This document shows, piece by piece, positions 1 to 8,631 of a stretch of 64,000 nt of DNA. Every line of letters starts with the position of its first letter. Position 1 is the stretch's first letter. The translations under genes were made by a program, and so were the position numbers. The notes beneath the pieces were generated by a model. That model worked only from the letters and a program-made list of their open reading frames with translations, ran no database searches and was not told the origin of the DNA. This stretch comes from Icerya purchasi (Eukaryota; Arthropoda; Insecta; Hemiptera; Monophlebidae), in the NCBI GenBank assembly GCA_039619475.1, contig CM077115.1:396834557-396898556 (forward strand), read 5' to 3'.

Positions 1-480
1 TGTCATGCTTTTCACGAGATCGAGTGGAACAGTTTAATGTTGTATATTTGATTGAAAAGAATAATAATTATTAAAATAAGAAAAGGGAAAAAAAGTCTTT
101 GCATAATTTTTAAGTGCATTTAATTGATTGCGTAACGCGATCTACGTTTACAACCCGCAAGAAAAACGGATTTCAACTTCCCTTCTTCCGTCTTTACGTG
201 ACTTATCAATTAAAGTCGACAACATAAATGTTTAATCTCGCATCTCTTCCGAACAAAACGCCATTGCCTTGTCCTATTTAGGCACTTTAATACTAACAGA
301 AATAAATCGTTCACCGTTGTCTTTCATCGATACAAGATGATGATAAATCAACAAAAAACAATTCTTCAACTAACAACAGAAAATTTAAAAAAAATGTATA
401 AACGCACTTCCTTGTATTAACTTACCGTATAGTAAATGCAATACCTTTCAAACATACATGAAAATGTATTATTATTTTTA
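1..480. other. AT-rich noncoding stretch, nothing recognised
   Basis: No open frame of interest, no RNA-gene motif and no repeat that I can match elsewhere in the window. The sequence is AT-rich with short A-runs. Confidence 0.6.
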
Positions 481-547
481 TTATTACTATTATTACTATT
501 ACTATTATAATTATTATTATTATTATTATCATTATTATTATTATTAT
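474..547. repeat. (TTA)n microsatellite, interrupted
   Basis: Reiterated TTA/TTATTAC triplets with a few substitutions over about 70 bases. This is simple-sequence DNA with no coding signal. Confidence 0.9.
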
Positions 548-736
548 AGATCATTATAAAACCGGATTCATTTTCTTCATTATTTTTCTTGTTGATGACA
601 AGGAGAGTAATTGTACGAGCAAATGAGAGCTTATATTTTGATATTAAAGTATAGAGGTGTGTAACCTTAAAATAAATAATTATATATTAATTATAGATCA
701 TTGTAAAGCCGGATTCATTATCTTTATTACTTTTCT
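547..736 (+). repeat. Short direct duplication (two ~45 bp copies)
   Basis: The stretch at 547-590 (TAGATCATTATAAAACCGG onward) recurs at 694-736 as TAGATCATTGTAAAGCCGG onward. Both continue through a similar TTCATT-TTTATTA-TTTTCT tail. The copies are about 147 bases apart in direct orientation with several substitutions, so this is an old local duplication or two ends of a decayed repeat. Confidence 0.65.
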
Positions 737-1011
737 AATTCGAGCTTAAAAAATGTTTGGAAACTATCTTTCATTGGATTTACTTTTATATTTTGTTTTA
801 TTTGTTCATTTATTTTTTAATGGTTTTCATTGAGAAGAAAATTTTTATTGTTTTCCTTTTCCTAATATTATTATTATTACAGGCGAAGACATTTATTTGA
901 CTATAAACACATTTTAGTATAGCTTTAACAGTTAAACTAAATAAAAATTTTTTCTTCAATGTTCTGTTCAGATAATTAAGTTATAATTTACAAAGAACTG
1001 ATATTACCTAT

Positions 1012-1345
1012 GTTAAAGTTAAAATTTCAATGTCCGTTTGTTTATTTATATAATATTAATTTCATTTATGTGCATATATAAGTTAAACATTATAGAAATT
1101 TTATTCTGTTTAAAAAATGTTTAATATGCTAAAGTTAAAATTTCAATGTCCGTTTGTCTATAACACTAATTTCATTTATGTGTATATGTAAGCTAAACAT
1201 TATAGAAGTTTATTCTGTTTAAAAAATGTTTAATATGCTAAAGTTAAAATTTCAATCTCCATTTGTTTATTTATATAATACTAATTTCATTTATGTGTAT
1301 GTATAAGTTAAACATTATAGAAGTTCTATTCTGTAAAAAAATTTA
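1012..1345 (+). repeat. Tandem repeat, three copies of a ~109-116 bp unit
   Basis: Units begin with AAAGTTAAAATTTCAAT at 1015, 1131 and 1240. Each continues through CC(G/A)TTTGT, TAATTTCATTTATGTG, GTTAAACATTATAGAA and TTCTGT. The middle unit lacks several bases of the TTTATTTATATAA segment, which explains the shorter second period. No open frame spans the array. It is a small satellite-like block, AT-rich and moderately diverged. Confidence 0.9.
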
Positions 1346-1426
1346 ATTGTATTTTGATTAGTTCCACTACTCGCGCAAACCTGCGCATTTGTGGAGATTA
1401 TGTATAATGATTATAATAATATACTA

Positions 1427-1448
1427 TTTGATTTGATTGATTTGATTA
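1427..1448 (+). repeat. (TTTGA)n tract
   Basis: A short TTTGATTTGATTGATTTGATT run. The same pentamer is reiterated at 1747-1775 and 2789-2806, so this is probably a relic of a LINE tail of the same kind. Confidence 0.75.
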
Positions 1449-1575
1449 TGTGAGTATGTGTGTACATATGAGAGTGTATAGCCATATGTGTAGACACATT
1501 GAGTTTATATAAATATGAATGCTCGTGTGTGTGTCTGTGTATGTGTGTGCGTGTATTAGTATATTGTACACAGAT
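1449..1575. repeat. TG/CA-rich low-complexity tract
   Basis: Alternating TG-rich and TATG-rich sequence (GTATGTGTGTACATATG and similar). It yields a histidine/threonine-rich open frame on the minus strand that is only a composition artefact. Confidence 0.8.
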
Positions 1576-1594
1576 ATATATTTTTTCCATTCGC

Positions 1595-1775
1595 ACAGAT
1601 TGTAAGCACTGGCTAGTTTTTCATTAAACTAGCCTGTGTACTGTAATGTACCCTGCTGCTCATGCATTTTGCATATAAGCAGGAGTAAAGTAAAATTCTA
1701 TTTTATGTATTCCATTTTATAATTTTGATATTATGTATAAAATAAATTTGATTTGATTTGATTTGATTTGATTAT
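1595..1775 (+). mobile_element. Candidate LINE 3' UTR and tail with two hairpins and (TTTGA)n
   Basis: Two perfect stem-loops sit just upstream of a short pentamer tail. The first is GGCTAGTTT at 1611-1619 pairing with AAACTAGCC at 1626-1634 around a 6-base loop. The second pairs CCTGCT at 1652-1657 with AGCAGG at 1678-1683, with an inner ATGCA/TGCAT stem. About 60 bases later the sequence ends in AAATAAATTTGATTTGATTT, reiterating TTTGA to about 1775. Compact 3' hairpins followed by a simple-repeat tail are typical of several non-LTR retrotransposon clades, where reverse transcriptase recognises the 3' UTR. No coding part is seen upstream, so the copy would be strongly 5' truncated. Assignment to a LINE is inference. 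Confidence 0.45.
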
Positions 1776-2090
1776 TATTTGTAAATTTTAATACGCAAGT
1801 TTTATGCTATATTTTCAAAAAACTTCGTCGTTCAAGTTTTATTCAAATTCTTTTGTTTTATATTGTTTTTTATATTTTTTGATTTTTTTCTCTTTTTTAT
1901 TTTTTCATGTTTTTTAAAAAAAAATTTTGTTAAAGCTTAGGTAAGTTTTGCATAAATATTCAGAAATCGTTTATATTATTTTTCAGTATCAATACATTGT
2001 AATTTAATATGTAAGCTTCGAGTTACATTTCATGTAATGCACTCTTAATACTTCTAACGAACTACTTTACTCCACGCGAATTATTGTAAA

Positions 2091-2132
<42 letters not shown>

Positions 2133-2147
2133 CATCATCATCATCAT
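2091..2147. repeat. (AAT)n-(ATC)n microsatellite, tail of the adjacent LINE
   Basis: About 13 AAT triplets pass into about six ATC triplets. The position, directly after the C-terminal coding remnant on the minus strand, makes it the element's 3' tail and not an independent microsatellite. Confidence 0.85.
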
Positions 2148-2790
2148 TTTTACTCCCTTGTAACCGAGTATGAGTGCTGTTTCTTCCCTGTCATGAATGT
2201 TTGTATCTGATGTAAGATACCAACCAATACGATGAGCACTTACGAAACCACAAACACTGCAAGTGACCTGTTGGTGTTGGCCAGCACTGGTCATGTCTTG
2301 ATTTGGCATTTTTCTGTTCTTCCTGGTCGAACACTTTTGTAGGCGCTGTTATCTCACGTGATCCACTATTGTTGACCACTGTTTCCTGTCGTAGTTTTCT
2401 CCCAATCAGTTCTTTGCGGGTTCAACTGAATGCATTTTAGATCCTCGGCAAGGACATCTTTGAATCTTAACTTTGGTTTACCGACGTATCTCTTCCTTGA
2501 TTCGAAAATTCCATACAACATTCGTTTGAGGGTATACGGATCTCATTCATTCGTATGACATATCCGACCCATCCCATACGTATTTTTGCAATAATTTGTT
2601 CAATGGACTGGATATATGCTGTTTCAAGTACCCTTTTGTCTGAAATTAAATCTTTCCAACTTATTTTAAGTATTTTTCTTAAGATTTTTTAATGGCAGTA
2701 TTCCCTGACTTGCATCTTCATAGTTGCCTAGGTTTCACTACCATACAACATCGTTGAGAGTAGGATGGCTTTATAAACTAATATACTGTT
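2091..2790 (-). mobile_element. Decayed LINE ORF2 C-terminus (RT-encoding non-LTR element), 5' truncated
   Basis: On the minus strand, translation across frame breaks gives the familiar end of a LINE polyprotein, downstream of the reverse transcriptase core. Near 2720-2775 there is a LYGSET motif, normally followed by W but here by a stop. Next come a LKISWKD-like segment near 2680 and a GWVGYVIRM segment near 2560-2590 (compare the usual W-GH--RM). Near 2235-2270 a C-x2-C cluster (CSVCG) is followed by an RIG-W motif and a histidine, resembling the C-terminal zinc knuckle of these proteins. The element ends, in its own sense, in (GAT)n then (ATT)n at 2091-2147. This is the type of trinucleotide tail seen on RTE/CR1-like LINEs. 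There are several frameshifts and stops, so the copy is dead. The fragment stops at about 2790, next to another TTTGA tract. Exact clade not determined. Confidence 0.72.
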
Positions 2791-2806
2791 GATTTGATTT
2801 GATTTA
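2789..2806 (+). repeat. (TTTGA)n tract at the 5' edge of the LINE remnant
   Basis: GTTGATTTGATTTGATTT abuts the point where LINE coding similarity fades. It may mark the tail of a second element into which, or next to which, the LINE copy inserted. Confidence 0.55.
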
Positions 2807-2809
2807 ATC

Positions 2810-4730
2810 ATTATTATTGCTATTAGCCATGAACAATAATATCTAAGTAATACGAAAAAGAAAGTTTCTTAAATTAAATTTTTAGCCTTGAACAGGATAA
2901 TATAGGAATTATATAATGAGAAAACATCGCAACGCATGTTTCAGTCAGTAATATTTGTTATGAATAAAAATAGATTGTTGTTTTCTTGCTAAGAACAAAA
3001 ACCGAGAACGGGTGAACTGATTCCGATAATTTTTTTTTTAAGTACTCACCATCATTGAAAATTGTAAAAAATGGCCACAACATGCAAAAAGGGTTGTTTA
3101 ATCCCCCCATATATGAACACAGGATGTCCTTACGTTATACCGCAATACGAAAGCTCATGACTACAAAACATTATTGTGCTTCAAAATTAAATCAATTAAA
3201 AATATCTAACATTTAAAATATAAGATATAAATAGCGTTGTTTACGATAAACGTGGTGTACCGTAAAGCGTTACAATAAACTAAATACGTTTTTTCTATAA
3301 TAGTAGAAGTGCGTTTCTTCTCTACACTCTGTTTTTATATATTTCCAGTAACTATTCATAAATTCGCAAATCATGAGTTCGGATCGCAAAAATAAAGTTA
3401 TTATTCAAAAAAGCACAGTTGCGATTTTATTTCCTTTGCTTTTCCACAGATTACGTCGCAGCAGGCCGGCTAGTACGTAATAAATATGGCCGTTGGAAAA
3501 GACAGTTGTTGTCAATGTATGTTGCGGACATACATTGTTGAGAGAACATTTATAAAAAAAAATTTGATTACCAGAAGTATAAGGAATGATATTTTCGACC
3601 TAAAAAAAGCAAGGATTGACCGGTAAAAAAATTGCAGTTTTTTTAAAGTTTCACAAAAAGAGTAAATTTCTGATAAGAAAATTAATATTTAATAAAATAA
3701 AAAAAAAAGGAATAATTATACCAATATAACTGCATCAAATAATTTAAGATAAATGTAAAAAGCTGGGAATGTGTTCTCGTGAACAATCCATTTTCAGCTA
3801 GCAAAAAGAAAAGAATCTGTAATAAAAATATTAGGTACTTTTATTCATCTTCCAGCCTCCGTAAATAGGCTAATATTTAAAATTTTTATTATTTACATTT
3901 GTTGATGGTTTATTCGTCATTTATTCGTTCATTTTATCAACTAATTAAAATGCGTAGGTGCGGTGCATTTAAATCAGACATATTACGGTGGCATAAATAT
4001 TTCCCAAATTAAGATTTCCTTTATTTATTTTCAATTCGAATAACACGCGATAATCGTTTAATCTTTCAAAAATTTTCTTTTTTTTAATGTCTTTGTAATT
4101 TATTACTTGAGAAAAAAATGTTTACAAAATTTAGGAGGCCGAATGTATCTCTTCATCCACTGTACTTAAAGGGCGTTTGATTAAAGGTTAACATTCAGGA
4201 TAGCCTCTGTCCGACACAACGACTGTGTGAGTAACATCCGATCACAAAAACCGACGAGACGAGTAACACGAACAATTTTTCAGTTTAGATGGTCGGAGAT
4301 TTTTACTGTTTGGCAAAATAGTGCGGAGTCGAACAATGGGCATTTGAAAACTTTCTCGCACGAAACAAATTGGAGTTTGTTTTTTGTTGCTAGTTTAGGC
4401 AGCCAACGCGGGCATATTTTCCGCGGCTAGGCGAAGTTTCTGTAAATGGAAAATTTATCAGCAGATTTTTATACCGAATAACCGCTATAATTACACGGTA
4501 TACATATATTTACAAACCCTTCACACGTTCCACGAATAATTAGAGTTAAATTCTCAACGTGCGACGCAAAGTGAATCGATCGAAAAATAAAGTCTTCCGT
4601 CAAGCCGATGTAAAATTTATCGACAAAAATAAAAGATTACGAAGTAAGAAAACATTTTCAAAAACAGATGTATTACTCGTACCTACATACGCTCCCCCGT
4701 TTATTAGTTAATTAATAAAATATGTATTTA

Positions 4731-4735
<5 letters not shown>
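2810..4735. other. Noncoding AT-rich stretch
   Basis: I see no gene. The one structured item is a perfect hairpin at 3513-3537 (CAATGTATGT, loop TGCGG, ACATACATTG), too short for a microRNA precursor. A 67-codon open frame near 4227-4430 has no recognisable domain. Confidence 0.6.
3513..3537. repeat. Perfect 10 bp inverted repeat with 5-base loop
   Basis: CAATGTATGT at 3513-3522 pairs with ACATACATTG at 3528-3537 around TGCGG. Function unknown. Confidence 0.8.
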
Positions 4736-4768
<33 letters not shown>

Positions 4769-4772
4769 TATA
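4732..4772. repeat. (TA)n microsatellite
   Basis: Alternating TA with two interruptions (TATAAATATATAGG at the right edge). Confidence 0.9.
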
Positions 4773-5381
4773 GGTACCCTATACATCTCCCTTTATTATT
4801 TATAATTATACAAAAGTGTAACGAAGTAATCTAGACATGTTTTTATTCCGCTACGAGAAAGGAAAGCGAATGTAATATACACCGAACCTGAAGCAGGCCT
4901 AATTATTGCTTGTTTAATAAAAATAACGAATAAAATTATTAACATAAATAAACACTTTTTGAGCATATTAAATAAAATATGTCACAATGTTTTTTAGTTC
5001 TTAGCGCTAGAAATAAAATAAATTCATCAAGGTGGAGCGGAGGTGAATAAAATCGCCTAAGTAATAGTAAAAAAAACAAAAAAAAACGAAAAGCCGTAAC
5101 GGCTCAATTCATTCGAATTTAAACGAAATGGCAATTTTCATAATTACCTCCAGCTAGAAAATGCGTTGAACTAGGAGTAAAGATTACAGAATTATATTTA
5201 TTACCGAAATAAATGTTATTATTTCTAATAGTAGCCAATATGTAAGTTTTAAATTTTTATGTTTTTTTATAAATTACACTGTAATGGGTCGCGTCCCACA
5301 AGGCCAAATCCTGCTGTGTCGGTGTCCAGACACTTATTATCGTCTATTATATTAATATGAGGTACACATTATCGTCCGATC

Positions 5382-5395
<14 letters not shown>
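4773..5395. other. Noncoding stretch
   Basis: No coding or RNA-gene signal. A short inverted repeat AGCCG-TAA-CGGCT lies near 5091-5103 after an A-rich run. Confidence 0.55.

Positions 5396-5431
<36 letters not shown>
5390..5431. repeat. (TA)n microsatellite
   Basis: About 16 uninterrupted TA units after TATGTATATGTATA. Confidence 0.9.
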
Positions 5432-5432
<1 letters not shown>

Positions 5433-5744
5433 TAAAACCATTATTAATATGTATATGTAGCAGTGTGTAACTTCAAAAGAAAAAAAATCGACACATTTAA
5501 CTAATGTGTCAGTGTGCTCAGCAGTAACAACACCGGTTATAATCTTTCCCGATGGCTGGATCAAATGCCGGATATGCGACACGTCCGGTAATTAGACAGC
5601 ATCACATTTCTGACACACGAAGAGAATTGTTTTGGACGATGATGGTGTACTACTCTTGCTTCATCGAAAGTATTTTCTTATCACACGGCTGCCTCGTGTG
5701 TGTTGGAATGTTAAATCGCAACAAGTCTCCGTCGTATTAATTTC
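5432..5744. other. Noncoding stretch with a 7 bp hairpin
   Basis: GACACAT and ATGTGTC form an inverted repeat at 5490-5510 with a 7-base loop. Otherwise there is no supported feature. Base composition begins to shift toward CpG-rich at the right edge. Confidence 0.5.
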
Positions 5745-6545
5745 GTTAGCCGCGAAAAGGTATTTCGGTCTCGGAGGATACCTTACCGGAGCGGGTGTTG
5801 AAATATAGTGTTCAGGAAGCGCTGGAGCGAGTGCCGAGCGGCCAAAGGAACACCGTTGCCAGGCGGGTAGTAGACGAATTATGGGAGGATCTCCGGCCTC
5901 GACGTTGTCGGTCGAGCGAAGATGGATCACCTCAGACGAAGACAGTCCGATGCTTCGCCGGCCGAGCCAGACTGGGACAGCCGATCGTAAATTCCCTTCT
6001 TGCCGAAGCCGCCGAGACCCTTTCCCCGCCCATCGCCTTGTTTCCTCGCCCTCGTTCCAGCTTGCCGAACGCGGCAATCTCTTATCACTTTCTACACGTG
6101 CCCCTCCGCGCCAACGTTCCCCGCACCACCGACATAGACGGGGGCTACAATACTTGCCGCAAACTCTGAGCCGTTCGTTCGGTGGCCGCGCCACCGTTAT
6201 CTCCGTCGCTTGCCGCGATCTATATATCTGCCTTTCACACGGACGGCTACCGTTCGCCGTGTTCGGCGCGAATGCTGGCGGCGCGGCGCGAATCGGGCGT
6301 GCGCGTGTGTACGCACACGGCGATGCCGTTGTGTTACGGAGCGGCGCGGGTTGCCGGTACATATATTCAGCGAGCGATCGGGTGCGGCGGTGGCGGCGGC
6401 GGCGGTGGTCGTAAAGCATTTTGCCGTACGTCGTCTAACATTATAGTATTTTATCTTTTCTGCTTCTGCCGAGTGCCGAGAGAGACTCTATCGCGCAGAC
6501 ACAGCACCACACCAGAGCCGGTCGTTAACAATTTTACAACAGATC
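5745..6545 (+). promoter_or_regulatory. CpG-rich block, probable promoter region of a plus-strand gene
   Basis: This is the most CpG-dense part of the window, standing out sharply from AT-rich flanks. Examples are GGCGGCGCGGCGCGAATCGG near 6279 and an imperfect GGC/CGG triplet run near 6383-6409. Near 6478 there is a GAGAGAGACTC motif, similar to the GAGA-factor sites common at insect developmental promoters. No clear TATA box is seen; several pyrimidine-TCAG-like initiator candidates exist but none is decisive. Long frames open on both strands here (up to 252 codons on the minus strand), but they overlap in three or four frames and show no domain, so I attribute them to GC-rich composition. 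Promoter status is inferred from composition plus the downstream donor site. Confidence 0.5.
6383..6409 (+). repeat. Imperfect (GGC)n triplet run
   Basis: GTGCGGCGGTGGCGGCGGCG and following bases, a short GC triplet expansion inside the CpG-rich block. Confidence 0.85.
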
Positions 6546-7035
6546 GTCAAAATTATTACTGTATCCCGACGTTTATTTACCTTTTTTTTCGTTCACTTTT
6601 TTTTCTTTTTTTTCTAATCGGTTAACGAGAAAATTATTATTTGACGTTTGTTTTTGGTTTGCTCTTTATTTACCTTTTTTTTTCGTTCTTCTTTTTTCTT
6701 TTTTATTACATCCACTAGTAATTTTTTTTTTTTTTTTCTTCTTAATTCGGGACGAAACTTCCGCAACGCCGACGAAAACTCCGCTGTGTCAAAGAGGTGG
6801 ACGACGCATCGTCGAAAAGACAGGTAGGAAAAAAAGCAATTGGATTCGGACGGAATTCGGTCAAATTTAATGAATCGGCTGCGCAAGAAGGTAAACATAA
6901 TAGTCTACCTATAAACTAGAGAGAAGATACGTGCTACATTGACGGAGTCGATTTGCACGTGCTGCCCGTTTCTGTCTACGCAGATTTTAAGCAGGACTCT
7001 CAACAGTATCCAGTTTTGAAGATAAACCGTCATCG
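6540..7035 (+). other. Candidate 5' untranslated exon ending in a splice donor
   Basis: Downstream of the CpG-rich block, sequence remains moderately GC-balanced, interrupted by long T-runs, up to ACCGTCATCG|GTGAGTTTCAG. Here GTGAGT is a near-perfect donor and exon sequence would end at 7035. A second possible donor, AAG|GTAAAC, lies at about 6888. Only short upstream ORFs occur, for example a 14-codon frame starting at about 6870 that ends in TAA before the donor, so a coding role is unlikely. After 7036 the sequence becomes AT-rich with no recognisable exon on the plus strand for the rest of the window. The picture fits a noncoding first exon with a very long first intron, as in many insect developmental regulators. 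The 5' boundary is arbitrary and the gene cannot be named. Confidence 0.4.
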
Positions 7036-7041
7036 GTGAGT
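7036..7041 (+). other. Consensus 5' splice donor (GTGAGT)
   Basis: CATCG|GTGAGT matches the metazoan donor consensus at all intronic positions apart from G at +3, which is a permitted purine. It is the best-placed donor relative to the CpG-rich block. Confidence 0.45.
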
Positions 7042-7753
7042 TTCAGTTTTTATTACACGCTTAGCGTACTATAAACGTATTGTATACATTATCACGATCG
7101 ACAATTTGGCCTCTTTCTGGCACATTGTTCCTTATCGGTTTTTTTCTCCTCTTTGCCTCTTCCACAGACACTTTTCTAGCGTTTTCGCCGTTCTCCTAGT
7201 CATTTATTCGCTCCTCGTAAATAACCGTGAACTAGAAAACGGATTCTTTCCTATTCAAAAAAAAAAAACCAAACAACAACAACAAATCCTCTGACCCTTT
7301 TTCTCGATAAGAAATGCCCGCACCGTTTCACAAAGTATCCTTCCACGTCGTACAACACAATCCTTTCATTTGCCGAACAAAAAAATTGACCCATATACGT
7401 ACTTGGATTTACCTAAAGGCAAGGAAAAAAAAAAGAAAAGAAAAGGGATATTCGATGTTGACCATCCTTTCTTTCCTATAACAGCCCGCTGTGTGACGGA
7501 GGTACAAAAAATTCCTCGCAGAGGTTATACAAAAAAACTCGCTTTAAGAAGACGAGAATGTTTTTAGTTTCTTTTTTGCATATCTATCTATATATATATA
7601 CATATATATTTTTTTTTAGTTCATTTTTTATCAACGTTTTTTTTTTTTTTTTTCGTTTTTATTTTAATGCAACCAAAAGAATTCTGCCTAATATTCTCGA
7701 AAATTAAACATTTTATTTCTACGGAAAAGAATTTTTTATATTGATGTGGGAAA

Positions 7754-7793
7754 AATCAGATTACTACTATTAATCGTTACCCCTAATCTGATT
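7754..7793. repeat. 10 bp inverted repeat, AATCAGATTA / TAATCTGATT
   Basis: Arms at 7754-7763 and 7784-7793 are separated by 20 bases. Both arms contain TAATC, a homeodomain-type core, but that alone is weak evidence for regulation. Confidence 0.6.
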
Positions 7794-8576
7794 ATTTATT
7801 TTTTCCGTACAATTTAGCTGTCATCGCCTCTGTACTCGTATGTAATTAAAATTACCTTATTAAGCTCAATCAGCAGCACGCTCTCGTTTGGTTTTACTGG
7901 CCGTTATTTGTAGGGAATTTTTTTTTGTTTTCAAAGCTTCCCCATCTTGATGAAGCCTTTCCAGGGTCTTGGCAGATAGTGTAAAGCTGGAAATGTTTTT
8001 TTCAGTTTACTGCCTATTTTTTGATTTGAACCGGTTTGCACATAATTATAAAAAGCGTACGACGCGGGGTAGCTACGAATTAAAGGAGAAAGTTTATTAC
8101 TTGTAAACTAAATTTTTACGCATATGTGTACATTGTCTCAGTTTAATACCTATTACTCTGTACCGTGTTCATATTTAATAATGTTTGTTCATTTAAAAGA
8201 AAAGAAATAAAATAAAACACTCAACCATAAATGTAGTCGTCCGGCCTTTATATAGCTTTTTAACTAAATGGTAAACCGTTTGATAATCGAATAAACATCG
8301 AGTCATTTCTGTCGCATTGTGACCATTTTTGTACATTAATAGATCGGGTTTTGTGTGATCTCGCGCAACGTACACAATCGGAAGAGTTATTCGATAAGTT
8401 AAAATTAAAATCGATTACAAATATATTTAAATCTATACGCAAAATGTTTGTGAAGAAACGTATCAGAATTTAAAAAGCGTTACAACGAAATTAGAAAAAT
8501 CTTCTTGTAAATAAATCAGGCTCGCAGTCGCGATCAAGCTGACGAAACACTCGTTCAAAATATCATTTATAAACAT

Positions 8577-8631
8577 CGATCATATCACCGGAAGTTTTCC
8601 GTACTATTCATAAAGACAGGCGATATGATCG
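8577..8631. repeat. 10 bp inverted repeat, CGATCATATC / GATATGATCG
   Basis: Perfect arms at 8577-8586 and 8622-8631 with a 35-base spacer. No matching longer hairpin, so not a convincing microRNA precursor. Confidence 0.6.

Noticed and set aside
5661..6625. Several overlapping long open frames on both strands (up to 252 codons) in the CpG-rich block
   Set aside because: They overlap in several frames on both strands, have no recognisable domain and are Arg/Pro/Ala-rich as expected from GC-rich noncoding sequence.
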